A stretch of 64,000 bases of DNA from assembly GCF_964355755.1 (NCBI RefSeq), contig NC_092675.1, forward strand, positions 17,685,312 through 17,749,311, in the 5' to 3' direction. A model generated the notes under the pieces. The model saw only the letters and a program-made list of their open reading frames with translations. It was not told the origin of the DNA and made no database searches. This DNA comes from Antedon mediterranea. Taxonomy: Eukaryota; Echinodermata; Crinoidea; Comatulida; Antedonidae. Within the stretch, counting starts at the first letter, position 1; each line of letters opens with the position of its first letter. The translations under genes were made by a program, and so were the position numbers. Positions 1 to 12,062 of the stretch are shown here, one piece after another.

Positions 1-35
1 GTAGAACAATTTAAAATTCCTTTTTTTTTTTTCAG

Positions 36-3000
36 ATTTGCCTCCACTTCATAACTGCCCTGCTGGATTAGATCACATGCAATGCTTCATAAACCCTTGT
101 GCTAATGCTCAATGTGCTGCTAGACCAGATGCCCTCTGCCGTCCAAACTACTGTGGAACCTGCCATCCAGAATTCTTTGATACCAATGGACAGCTTGTGA
201 ATTGTGATACTCGTGAGTTTTGAATTTTTAAAAATTAATCAAATTCATATTACTCACACATATGCTAGTTCTCCGATATATATTTAATCGTCAGCCCAAG
301 TTTATAAGCACACATCATTATTATAATTTGAGTTTTAAGATACAATACAAATCTTTGGAAAGCATGGATCGCATATCTGAGAATCACAGCAACAAAGGCA
401 GTATAACTCTATGCGATATAGTAAATAAGGGTAGTAAATGCATCATGCATAATATTATAGTATTGCTATTTTATATTTGTATAAAAGGTACTTTTAAAGA
501 TGTATTGTCCCCCTGAAAAATTTATTCTTAACAATTTTTCTGTTGAATATGCCATTTTAATGTCATTAAATAGTTATCCACTTGACCAAAATTTTGATCG
601 AAAAAAAAAAAGTCTTTACCTAAAAAAATGTAATTTAAAGCAAAAAATAGCTGCCAGCCTATGGGTTTTTGGTTGAATTTAACCATTTATTTTGTAATTT
701 TATAAGTGAAGACATTCATTTTTCCTTTTTTTTTCTACAGAAATGATTAACTTTATTATAGCTACAAAATAATCTATTCTAAGTCTCTTTTTATTAATCT
801 TTATTTTTCATGTTTTTGGGGGACAATACATCTTTAAATTAATAAAGATTGGTAAACATGAGTTTTATTTCCATAAAAATTCCAAAATGTCATTTCTGTT
901 TGAACGTCACAGAACCTGAATGTGCTCGTGCCTGTCTAACAAACCCTTGTGAGACTGCTCAATGCCCAGATCATCCAACTGCCATCTGTAAACCAAATTA
1001 CTGTGGAGGATGTGTCGCAGAGTTCTTTGATGAAAACAATCGACAAGTTACATGTTCAGGTTAGTCACACAAGCTCCTAGGACTAAGTATATTATTGACG
1101 ATGATAATTATGTTAAATAACAAACGAATTCTAAACTGCCCGATTATATACTGAAACAAGAAAGAGAAAGCTGCCCCAACTGATATTCAAACTTGGAATC
1201 TTTTGCTTGATATGCAGATGTCCTAACTGTGCTTTCATGATATTATTCAATTTCGAGTGGATAAAGAATCCTAACGGCGTGGTATGGCGGACCAACACTA
1301 GTTCAAAATGATGATTAATGTGAAATAATAAAACAAATTAGTATAGTTTGTTGGAGAGGCACTTAATCAAACAGCTGTTTATTCAAATAGAGCACTTGTA
1401 GAATCTACTGTATTGGTGCTACTTTTTACAATTTTGTACATAGTATGGTTCTTTGTGGGTAAACATTAATTTAATATATCAATTTGCAGCCAATGTTTAT
1501 GTATCCCAGAATAACAGTTTGCTAATTAAACTAAGAATTAATGACATTGTTACAAAACTAACGCTTTATTATTAATTACGTTTTCAGAATGTCCACCTTC
1601 GAAGCCCAAACACTGGTGTTTCTTTAACCCATGTAATTCAGAGACTTGCTCCAACTATCCAAATGCTCTATGTCGACCAAACTCTTGCGGAGGTTGCACA
1701 GCAGAATTCTACAATTTGAATAATGAAATACTACAGTGCAGCGCGACTCCAGTGGGTCTACAGCAAGACGTCATGACCACAGAAATACCAGTCCAAGGTA
1801 TTGTCTTTTGAAACTGTATTTATGGTTTTTTTTACCATATTTTCTAATTTTTGTTTTTAACTATTGTATCGATGATGAATAAATTAGACATGTATAAAAG
1901 TGTAAACAATCAATCTTCATTAACAAGTTTAATTATTAGCCTATTAAGAATGGTCCTTTTTCATTGGAGAATGCTTTGTAAGGTGTAGAAAGCTCTCTAG
2001 TTGTATAATACATCTATGGACTCCGTTGTTGCATTACTGAATATATATACACATTGATACATACAGTACAAAGGTATAGTTCGTTTCCTAATTTTTGCCC
2101 AATGTTCTCTCAGAAACCGAAAGCCCATGTAATCCACTGATCGTAAAGTACTTGACCAGTCCAATTGAAACCAGTTTCACACCACGTTGTGCATCTGATG
2201 GCTACTTCTCACCAAAGCAGTGTGATGGTAGAGGATCCTGTTGGTGTACTGATCCAAGCGGTCAACAGGTCAATAGCTTCATTAATGGTGAAGAACAGGC
2301 CTCCAACCTCGAATGTGCTGACAGTAAGTCATTTTTTTATTTGATTTATTTTTATACCATACATAAAGAAAACAAACAAAGATCAGGGTTAGCCTTCTAA
2401 ATCACTAAAAGGGCAATACATTCTGAGGGCTCTCCTTAAACATAAAACCAATGCATTCTGACAAAAAAAAATTGATAAATTGTAGATAAAATACAAAAAA
2501 AAAAGGAAGAAAGGTTCGTAAACAATTTCTTTCGAAGGTACCGGTAAGATCTTGAGGTTAAAAAGATAAAATTGATAAAAAGCTGAATACTAAAAATATA
2601 TTATTAAGTCTATGTACATAGAGTTATTCATTAACAATTTCTTTCTTTATATCCTCATTTTATTATTCTAGTTTATATCTGGTTTTTCTCATAAATTGTA
2701 AACATTCTGGGGAAAAACTGCTAAATAATATTGTATATTTTATATCATTTAAAAAAGCAGAATAAGTCAGTATGATTTTGTAGATATCAAATTCATAAAT
2801 CACCCTTTTACGCCTTCTATAATTCATAAAAAAAAAAATTCATATCATAGTTAATGTTTGTCCACAGCACCATGTCTTCAAGCTCGAATTGAAGCACAAA
2901 ACAAAATAAATCGTGGAGAACAATCTGTGTGGATGCCTGACTGTGACTCGGAAAGTGTCTTTGAGGAAGAACAATGCAATGATGTAGACTGCTGGTGTGT

Positions 3001-3793
3001 GGAGTCAGATGGAACTAAAATTCCATATTCAGCAAGACCAATCAGTGTTGACATCTCTTGTGGTAAGCTATATTCATTGAAAAGTAGTTTTAGTTTTTAA
3101 TAATACATAAGGCATATAAACACATTTTGAATTTTAAATGTTCTTAGTAATAATTATTCATATATTATAACTAGACAAGATATAACAAGACATAAAGGCA
3201 ACATTATAAAGTTGTTAACCAAACCTCGCTATTTCAATTCAAATTCACTTAAATTCTTGTTTTATATATATATATATATAAATTTTACACTCAGTACAAA
3301 AAAAACTAACATTACATTTAGATTATCTCTAAAACAAAATTTGATTCCAGGCAAACACATTTAAAATACAATTTTTTTTAAAAAGGGTACAAAGCTGAGA
3401 CGATCAAACGATTTTAAAAATCTATTTAACCTTTAACACTATTGTTTTCTTTTGTTCTGAACACAACCCTATATATCCATCCCTAAAACACACAGCATAT
3501 ACAGTAGGTGTATTAAATGATAAATAAAATAATAAATATCACTGCTTGCCAGTCTCTGTCATCAAATGATAGGAACAGTTGATTAAATTACACTCTTTAA
3601 TTACTTGCAAGGCATGTATATATTTACTTTAATGAAAATGTCTTTTTTTGTTATAGATGAAATTTGTTTTGGTCAACTACCCTCTTCTAATAATGTGTGT
3701 ACTATGAATGATTCTTGTGATCCTGGTAATTTCTGTCATAAACTTGAAGGCAAACAACAAGGACGATGTTGTAAAATTCCAAGGAACATTTAA
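36..3793 (+). CDS. Secreted cysteine-rich protein with NPC/CGGC repeats, two thyroglobulin type-1 domains and a WAP-like tail (3' part of gene)
   Basis: Six exons are visible: 36-212, 913-1059, 1588-1797, 2114-2323, 2868-3062 and 3657-3793 (stop TAA 3791-3793). All have consensus AG/GT borders and the internal ones all begin and end in phase 1, so each exon is a self-contained module. Exons 1-3 each encode a ~45-residue repeat with the pattern C-x2-NPC-x(5)-C-x(3)-P-x-A-x-C-x-PN-x-CG-x-C-x2-EF[FY], which I cannot assign to a named family. Exons 4 and 5 are thyroglobulin type-1 domains, with the diagnostic CWCT and CWCV cores and flanking QC and final C. The last exon has WAP/EB-like spacing ending in CCK. 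Thyroglobulin-1 domains often inhibit cysteine proteases; here inhibition or matrix function is inference. The 5' end, signal peptide and start codon lie outside the window. Sure of the Tg-1 domains, unsure of the protein's name. Confidence 0.85.
495..836. mobile_element. MITE family B, copy 1
   Basis: A ~342-bp element in the first visible intron of the thyroglobulin-domain gene. Its two ends are inverted copies of TAAAGATGTATTGTCCCC. The interior is AT-rich with no ORF. Two related copies lie at 48931-49258 and 53636-53961, in opposite orientation to this one. The termini sit in TTTAAA-like sequence, so the target-site duplication is ambiguous. Confidence 0.8.
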
Positions 3794-4415
3794 GATGTAA
3801 GTTTTCAATTGAGTTTTGGCAATATTACACAACAGCATCCAATAAAATCAGAAGATTGATAACAAAAATACATTTACAGTAGCCTGTTGTGTTGTTTTGT
3901 TGAAGGTGGCATGAATCAGCTCTTGCTGGCTGGGTCACCCTTGAAATAATCCATTGAAATAACCTAAAATTATACAAACAGTGTCAAAACAAAACAGGAC
4001 ATAAAACTTAGTCATTATGTTGTCAATGCAAGTAACCAAAAAGGAAATATAATTTCCTCTATTGTGTAACAGAGTAGTTGAAAACAAGCACAGTAATACA
4101 TTCATGTCAGTTTCCTTACTGATAACAAAAAAAACAGGATAGAGAACAAAGACTGAAAGATCCTAAATTAATACACACCACAAGTGCTGGCAGCCCCTTA
4201 TGTAATTGCTATTTTTTCCTCCATGGTGTGATCAACTACTGCTCTAAATCTATTGGACAAAAGAATGAATTTCAAAGTATTTCAGATAATCCATATAACA
4301 TTACTATTCATATGAAATAGTTAAAATAAATATTACAACTATAACAATTATGTGTAAACTAGACATGATGAATGATATGAACATACATATTTAAAAGGAA
4401 GATAAGTTAGGCATT
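3794..4415 (+). other. 3' flank of the thyroglobulin-domain gene
   Basis: An AATAAA at 3841-3846 followed by a GT-rich stretch near 3885-3900 is a plausible poly(A) site. A GTAAGT also sits four bases after the stop codon, so an alternative is splicing of the 3' UTR to a terminal exon near 5356. Otherwise this AT-rich stretch holds no gene. Confidence 0.4.
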
Positions 4416-5035
4416 GCTATTTACAGTTACTAAGGGTGGGGCTAATGCTGTGTGAACAACACAATAAAGTAATTTTAGCCAATTTATTTATGGGTCATCA
4501 TGAACAAACATGGTTAAAGAACTTCTCACAAGCTTCGGTCATGTTTTACCGTCGTTATGTTGATGACATTTTTTGTTTATTCAATACAAAAGATGATGCA
4601 AATACTTTCTTTGACTATATTAACGATCAGCACCCCAACATAAAGTTCACAATTGAATATGAGATTGACCATTGTCTTCCGTTTTTAGATATAATGTTAA
4701 ACAATAATGGTTCTTCTGTCGTAACTTCGGTCTTCAGAAAGCCTACCTTCACGGGTCTCCTCACTAATTTTAACAGTTTCACTTCCTTTTCTTACAAAAT
4801 TGTGCTTGTTTATACTTTGATTGACAGAGTTTACAAATTGAATAATTCCTGGTCTAGCTTTAACAATGAAATTTCAACTCTTAAAACCATTTTAAGTAAA
4901 AACTGTTTTCCACTCAGTATAATTAATGACAATATTTACAGATATCTTACTAATATCGATATAAATCTTCAACCATCTTTAATATTTATTACCAAAATTG
5001 GTAGGCATATAGGGCTACGTGTTCCATTTTGCTGA
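4416..5035 (+). mobile_element. Truncated Penelope-like element reverse transcriptase
   Basis: An open frame of ~199 codons (4436-5035) resembles the C-terminal half of the Penelope-like element RT domain. It has an ANLFM..HEQ segment, then the catalytic YVDD box within YRRYVDDIF, then a FFDYINDQHPNIKFT stretch, LPFLDI, and an RKPT.TG motif, in the family order. The upstream RT core and the downstream GIY-YIG endonuclease are missing, and the last ~50 codons have lost similarity, so this is a dead 5'- and 3'-truncated copy. It lies within or just beyond the 3' region of the thyroglobulin-domain gene, in the same orientation. Confidence 0.8.
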
Positions 5036-5355
5036 ATCGGAATTAATTTTAAGTATACAATTGTTATACGTCAGTATAAACTGTACTTATACTCGACGCA
5101 AAGTATATTATAAATTATACCTCCGTGATTGGACCCTCATAACATATGCATGTAATTATCAAAAATGTAAAATATTACATATTTAAATGACATGCAAAAC
5201 ACAATATTATATCCAGTACATATAAAACTTAAGTCACTGAAAATATGCATGCAAACAAAAATAAAGGCCTTAGTATATCAGGATATAAATTGTAAATGAA
5301 AGTTTAAAGGAATGAATGTTAAATTCTAACATAATAATTCTTTTTTTCTCTCCAG

Positions 5356-5685
5356 ATAAATAGTACTGTACTGTAGTTTATGCTAGATTAGCATTATATT
5401 GGACCATCATCACCATGACAATGGATTTGAAGACCAGAAGATTTTTTTCTGAGTTCAATTTTGATTAAATGTATCTAGTATGTAGAACATTTGGATAAAC
5501 ACTATATTATATGCATTCTTTTAGATATTTCTTATTGTGTGTCGTGGGGACTCTACCACTGTATATTTGACTCTGACCACATATTTTTTTGTTGGCGTTT
5601 CATATTTACATTATAATGCATCTTTGTTAAAATGCTGTTTTGAATAATAATCGATTAATAAATTTTTAAAAAGGTATATACTTCT
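5356..5685 (+). other. Possible terminal 3'-UTR exon
   Basis: A pyrimidine tract ending in CTCTCCAG (5346-5355) makes a strong splice acceptor, and an AATAAA is present near 5658. With the GTAAGT just after the stop of the thyroglobulin-domain gene, this could be its spliced 3'-UTR exon, which would make the Penelope relic intronic. There is no coding potential. cDNA would decide. Confidence 0.35.
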
Positions 5686-5754
5686 ATTGTAATTTTATAT
5701 TTCATCGTCGTTTTGTATGGTTCATGAACAATTATGTTGATGATGACTAAAAGA

Positions 5755-5832
5755 ACATGCTGATGAAAAAAAAATGTTGATGAAAAAAAATGTTGATGGA
5801 AAAAAACATGTTGATTGAAAAAAAACAATTGA
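5755..5832. repeat. Short A-rich tandem repeat
   Basis: Four to five imperfect ~16-18 bp units of the form TGTTGATGAAAAAAAA follow each other. The overlapping short ORFs on both strands are by-products of the repeat. Confidence 0.8.
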
Positions 5833-6539
5833 AGCTGACAAAGATTTTTTTACTAAGCCTAACATATAGAATATATTCATGTGATGAGGGTTACCAGCAC
5901 GTTTTGGCATTGTTAGATCAATCCCACACAGCTTTTGTACAAATGCAATTTGTTTACCCACAATATGATACCAAATGCTGATTGTGGAAGTGAATACAGT
6001 ATGTAAATTAGGATTTTGGCCTTTGTTGATGAATCAATCATGATCTGAAAATATCCAAATGAAACAGAAGAAAATAAACAATAAGGTACTAGAAGACCTG
6101 AAGTGCCTGAAATTATAAATAAGGATAAAATGAGAAGTGATTATATTTCTCTGTTTTGAAAAAGTAAGAGCATGCTCCGCTGCATGGTTTTGTCCCCGAG
6201 AAAGAAGTTGTTACACACGAGAATTATTGACACTAGGTTGAAGCTATTTTGCATGTTTTATTTATAACTTCCCATGTTTATATATATTGTACTCATATTC
6301 GCAAGTTAAACAAAAGGTTTATAATTAGGATGATTTTTTATCTGGTGGATATGATAAAAATATGTACAGTATTTACTTTCAACAATTGTAATTCTCTCCG
6401 ATGATATTTCAGATACTATATAATGAAATTATGGAAAATAAATGACTATTATAATATTCTGAAACTATTTCTTTCTTGGAATTATTTAGATCCTGACCCA
6501 TATTATTATTCCAATTATCTAAATGTCATCATCGACATC
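5833..6539. other. Intergenic, no gene seen
   Basis: AT-rich sequence between the thyroglobulin-domain gene and the polyubiquitin promoter. I see no splice-bounded coding segment or structured element in it. Confidence 0.5.
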
Positions 6540-6544
6540 CATCG

Positions 6545-6690
6545 TGACGTATTGGGTCCAAAAACTATTTTTCTAGAATAACTTTCCTTTATCTGTAATT
6601 ACGTCACAAAGGATGACATCATTTCAAAAAATAAATTAGGAAGTGACACGTCACCACAACATATAAAAAGAAGGAAATCGGGTGTCGGTC
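6545..6690 (+). promoter_or_regulatory. Polyubiquitin core promoter with TATA box, HSE-like and CRE-like sites
   Basis: A TATAAAA at 6662-6668 lies ~110 bp before a GTAAGT donor that fits the non-coding first exon. Upstream are TTCTAGAA at 6571-6578 (an inverted NTTCNNGAAN pair, the core of a heat-shock element) and several ATF/CREB-type sites: TGACGTAT (6545-6552), TTACGTCA (6599-6606), TGACATCA (6614-6621) and TGACACGTCA (6644-6653). Stress-inducible polyubiquitin genes are known in animals; factor binding here is inference. Confidence 0.7.
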
Positions 6691-6781
6691 TCAAAACGAA
6701 GTGCAATCGTCGTGCGTTACGTTTGTTTCGAAAACTTGATTGAAAATTGTTTGTTAGAAATCACTTAATAAATAACATTTG
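6690..6781 (+). other. Polyubiquitin non-coding 5' exon
   Basis: The segment begins ~25 bp after the TATA box and ends at 6781 before GTAAGTTG. The next consensus acceptor with a pyrimidine tract ends at 10469, six bases before the ubiquitin ATG. An intron inside the 5' UTR is the usual arrangement of animal polyubiquitin genes. The exact transcription start is not determined. Confidence 0.7.
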
Positions 6782-7255
6782 GTAAGTTGTTTTATAACTA
6801 ACTCGATATATAATATGTATATTAATAATACTGTATGTGATATTTTGTCTAATAGTTTAGTATTTTATTCGTATTTTGTGTGTAAATGTACAGAGAGGTG
6901 ACACGCACACGTCACTAGGCCTAGGCTAGCTAGGCCTCTTTTTTGTTTGGTTTTGTTGTGACGCACAAACAAAAGGGCGAACCACGACCGTGCCAACAAG
7001 CCACCCGAGTGGACTTCCCTTTGTTTTCTGATGATTGAGCAATATTAAAAAATGCTTTGTTGTTTGTCCTGATTATTTAACTTCATTAAACGCATTTAAG
7101 CTTTAAATTTTAAGTAATTAGTTTTAGAAAAAAAAAACTCTTTTTATAATACTGTAATGAATGTAGGCCTAGGCCTAAAGTGTAAATAAAATTTAAAAAA
7201 AGTATGCTAGGCCTAGCTAGGCAGTTACCTCGGTGTAGAGCGAGTAGGATTTAAT

Positions 7256-8290
7256 ATCGCCGTGGCTAAAGATACGATACCGTATTCTAACTTCCGTTTG
7301 CTAAAGGTATGGTAAAAAAAAATGGCGCTAGTTCCGTTTCGCACCTGTCGTTTATTTCGACTCAAAATTGGTTAAGTAACTTTATCGTGAGTACCACACC
7401 TTAGAATTAGGCCTCAAAAATATTTTTACGAAGGAGATCACACAAAAAGTAAAAAATAAATCCTTTAAATTGATGAATTTACTGATATGTTTCTCGCACA
7501 TCGGTTCGTGAATTTCGCATACTCCATGTTCAATGTTGTTGTTTCTATGGAGCGCCAAAAGAGCAATCATGATAGAGGGCTAAAAACTCAGTAAATTGCG
7601 TATATTTAATGCATTTATTATGGTGAAAATTACGATCAATTTTATCATATTTTGTCAATGTCAATGCAACAAAAATATTACTGTTGATACTGTACATGGT
7701 TTTTGCAGGAACTTTTAGGAATGAAAATCGACAAATTCATCATCATATTACATGTACTGTAGGGGTATACCTGATCTAAATAATATTCCTCTTAGTCTTA
7801 CTCTTAGGTCTAGGGTTGGTTGCTATTTGAAAACAGCAAATTATTAGCACTAAAATGTTACAGCATTTTTATTGACAAAATATATTAAAATTAAACGTGT
7901 ATTTCAATAATAAAATATTCATTAAAAGAAGACGCATTCCACTGAGTTTTTAACCATCTATTCTTGTTGCTCTTTTGGCGCTCCATAGAAACGAAAATAT
8001 TGAACTTCGAGTATGCTAAATTCGCGAACGGTATGCGAGAAACATGTCTGTAAAATCATCAATTTAAGGATTTATTTGTTACTTTTTATGTGATTCTTCT
8101 TCATAAAAGTACTTATGAGGCCCAATTTTAAGGTGTGGTATTCACAATAAGTTGCTTTTAACAATTTGGAGTCAAAAGGAAGTCGAAATAAAAACAGGTG
8201 CGAAACGGAACTAGCGCCAAAAAAATTACATTACGTCATAATCAGCCAATGGGGTGCTGGTACGTCATTGTATAAGGACAGTCACTGTGT
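7256..8290. repeat. CRE-containing dispersed repeat, copy A (split by the foldback element)
   Basis: The left piece, 7256-7312, contains CGCCGTGGCTAAAGATACG and CTAACTTCCGTTTGCTAAAGG. The right piece, 8226-8290, contains TTACGTCATAATCAGCCAAT and GGTGCTGGTACGTCATTGTA. Joined end to end they correspond to the uninterrupted copies at 36789-36912 (same strand), 10140-10250 and 37198-37290 (opposite strand). The copies carry TGACGTCA-like and CCAAT-like motifs. Confidence 0.75.
7323..8219. mobile_element. Foldback element with ~270-bp terminal inverted repeats
   Basis: The arms ~7323-7592 and ~7940-8219 are inverted copies of each other: TGGCGCTAGTTCCGTTTCGC at the left matches the reverse complement at the right, and similarity continues through GCTCTTTTGGCGCTCCATAG at the inner ends. 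About 350 bp of AT-rich spacer separates them and there is no transposase ORF. Runs of A flank both ends (7313-7322 and 8219-8225), so the target duplication is A-rich and its length unclear. The element sits in the polyubiquitin 5'-UTR intron, inside a copy of another repeat. Long TIRs of this kind suggest a non-autonomous Mutator-like or foldback transposon; the superfamily is not shown. Confidence 0.8.
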
Positions 8291-8525
8291 TCGGACGTAA
8301 AATCAGTTACACATGTAACTTTACATGTGTAATCAGTGATCGTTCGGACGATGAACAATTTACACGTAAACTAACAAAAAATTGCTCCTTATCTTGCAGT
8401 TAATCAGCTTGCGGTTTAAGGTGTAATTGAAAAATACACCTCATGAGGTGAATTTTTAATTTTATTTACACCACACGCGACCATTACACAGACCTTGATT
8501 TATAAATATAAGAGGAGAGCTCCTA

Positions 8526-8557
8526 ATGGCTCTCCTCAATATGTTGAGGAGAGCCAT
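8526..8557. repeat. Perfect 14-bp hairpin
   Basis: ATGGCTCTCCTCAA (8526-8539) is followed by the loop TATG and its exact reverse complement (8544-8557). It lies in the polyubiquitin intron. Apparent ORFs on both strands here read the two arms and are not genes. Confidence 0.85.
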
Positions 8558-8578
8558 CATTATTTTGATTAAGTATTC

Positions 8579-8613
8579 GAGGCACAGGCCCACCATGGTT
8601 GGGCCTGTGGCGA
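8579..8613. repeat. Second hairpin, 20 bp after the first
   Basis: GGCACAGGCCCACC pairs, with one bulge, with GGTTGGGCCTGTGGC across an ATGG-centred loop. It forms a cruciform-prone tract together with the hairpin at 8526-8557. Confidence 0.7.
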
Positions 8614-8839
8614 GCCGAATTTTGATAAATGACACCTCTAGATGGCCGGAAATGGTATTCTCGCACGTAAAATTCATTGTAGGTCATTGTTCTCTGAACG
8701 TAGTCTACGATCGATGTATTGTTATGATAATTATCTACGCGTCGATCGTAGGGTTAGTAAACACCATTGTCATCGCCTTTACTTTAGAAGCATGGACAAT
8801 GCAAACAAACAATGTATTGTTTGCTAATTAAAATCCTAT

Positions 8840-10139
8840 CTAAAGATAGTAGACGTCAATTTTTGTAGCCACCCTAGCTAGGCCTAGGTTATCCTAATTT
8901 GGACGGAAATCCGCCGCCGACGAGACGACATCGGGTCCGTGGACCTCTCAGCTCACGCAGAGAGAGAGAGTCGAGGCTATCTATCTAGTCTAGTTTCGGC
9001 GGCCTACACTATACATTATTTAATCCTACCTTGGGTTAGCGAATTATAAAAACAACGACACCTAGGCTAGGACACCAACAAAATATATGCAAAATAAATA
9101 TATATTCCATATTAATTACTATAAGATTTAACATAAAGGCGACATGTGTATAAGAAAAGGCCCGACCAGAATTTGGAGGGGAAAACATGTGATAAGAGAG
9201 AGTGTTTCATGTCATGTGACACAAAATCCAGGTACACGATCTTAATTACTGTTTATCGTCGGCAAGCCACCCTCACATACTGAGTTAAAAAAAAAACGTG
9301 AGATGTTGCGGTAAAGCAGAGAGTATCGCGTTTCATGCCATGTGACCAAAAAAACTAGGTCTGTATAATTACGGTCTTCTGACGGCAGTCTTTTTGAGCT
9401 ACCGATTGAACGTTCTGATACTATATTTAGAATGAATTGTTTACGATATTTTTCTCGCAACATAAGATCGTAGGCGCGCCTAGCCTATCGGGGGTAGCCA
9501 TAACAAAGATCGTTTGCGCGACTATATATAGACTGTGTGTTGTATTCGGGGTTAATATTCTTATCATTATATATATTTTTATGACGCACTGTAACAGGTT
9601 GGGGAGCGCTATTTTAGGCGCTCCTTTGATCGTTTTCAGGAGCGCCAAGGAGCGTCAGCGCCATGGCGCTCCTTTTAAATCAAGGTCTGATTACATATGT
9701 AAAATTTGTTCCGTCCAAACGGGCTTTTAAAATTTTTTTTCATATCGCGAAAACACATTTTCTTTATGCTTCATTTATTGCTATTATCGCCGTCGTGTGC
9801 GACAAAAACTAAATTTAGCCTACGTCTGTTATTATTGAAAAGCCAAAACATGTTGGACGAATAAACTAGACGCAACACAATTACCAACATTGAATTATAA
9901 TTCCTTTACTTCTAATTTGGCTATTAACATATCAAATTATTATACTACTACTGTATGTTGTATAATGAAATAATATTTGAGATTGAGAGCATGTTTTAAA
10001 CGCTTTATGTAACGGCCCCACCAACCACATGCACTTGCTCTATTACTACATCATTGACGTTATCGCCCATTATTAAACGTCTGGATTCAACATTGCTAGG
10101 TCTAGCCCCGGGGCTGAGTCACAGAATCGGCGCACACCT
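8840..10139. other. Polyubiquitin intron, remaining sequence
   Basis: It holds a GC-richer, CpG-containing patch at ~8900-9010 and a cluster of GGAGCGCC/GGCGCTCC inverted motifs at 9600-9680, otherwise AT-rich sequence. I see no convincing coding exon. The GC patch could be an alternative promoter, but nothing decides this. Confidence 0.4.
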
Positions 10140-10250
10140 CTCAATGACGTCACATACGTACCAGCACCCCATTGACTGATTATGACGTAATGCAATTTTA
10201 CCGTACCATTAGTAAAGGGAAGTTAGGATTCGGTACCGCGATTTAATATT
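10140..10250 (-). repeat. CRE-containing dispersed repeat, copy B
   Basis: An uninterrupted reverse-orientation copy of the repeat at 36789-36912. It contains GACGTCACATACGTACCAGC and GATTATGACGTAATGCA, then CTAACTTCC in reverse complement. It lies ~230 bp before the polyubiquitin coding exon, inside the intron. Confidence 0.75.
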
Positions 10251-10445
10251 AGATTAGGCCAAGTTGAGACCATGAACTTATGTACTACATACATAATTAA
10301 TAATAATCAAATTAATAATAGTTACACAAGCATCAACAAGTATTATTTAATATCTCGATATAATAGAAAGACAGTTTACAATCAGTATACACAATATTTA
10401 ATATACAGGTATTATTGAATTATAACTTTGGAAATTATAATATAA

Positions 10446-11621
<1,176 letters not shown>

Positions 11622-11825
11622 AATTAATTAATTTGTGCAACATTTTTATTTAAAAATACAACTTCTTATATACAGTGTTTCAATTTAACATATCTTTAAA
11701 ATTAAGAATGGAAGTTTGTCTGGTTTCGTATTAAAAATGTTATAAATAAATGAAAGTGAAAAGTTAGCAATATAAACGGTGTTGTTTTTATTATTGTACT
11801 ACCACTATTTTGTAACACAAACAAA

Positions 11826-12062
11826 CTACAACATCCAGAAAGAGTCAACCCTTAAAGTAGCCCTTCAACTTCGTGGTGGACTTTAAATTCATTTGTGCAA
11901 AATTTTAAAATATAAATTTACAAGTTCTTAAATACCATATTTCAATTTAACAATTCCTTAAAATTGATAATAGAAAGTTTGTCTGGTTTCGTATTAACAA
12001 TGTTATAAATAAATGAGAATATAAAGTTAGCAATCTAAACGGTGTTTGTGTTTATTATTTGT
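11826..12062 (+). pseudogene. Tandem decayed copy of the polyubiquitin 3' end
   Basis: This segment repeats 11561-11800 at an offset of ~265 bp: the last ~20 ubiquitin codons, the GGL end and TAA, then the same 3' UTR including GTCTGGTTTCGTATTA and ATAAATAAATGA. The coding part has an in-frame TAG (CTTAAAGTAG in place of CTTCACTTAG) and no start, so it cannot make ubiquitin. The piece before the break resembles unit 3 (CCAGAAAGAGTCAACCC) more than unit 5, suggesting unequal exchange or conversion between units. Confidence 0.9.

Noticed and set aside
3255-3281. TA microsatellite as a regulatory element
   Set aside because: Simple AT alternation, common in this genome and without context.
8462-8831. 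Overlapping ORFs on both strands with similar peptides
   Set aside because: The similarity arises because both strands read the same palindromic hairpins.
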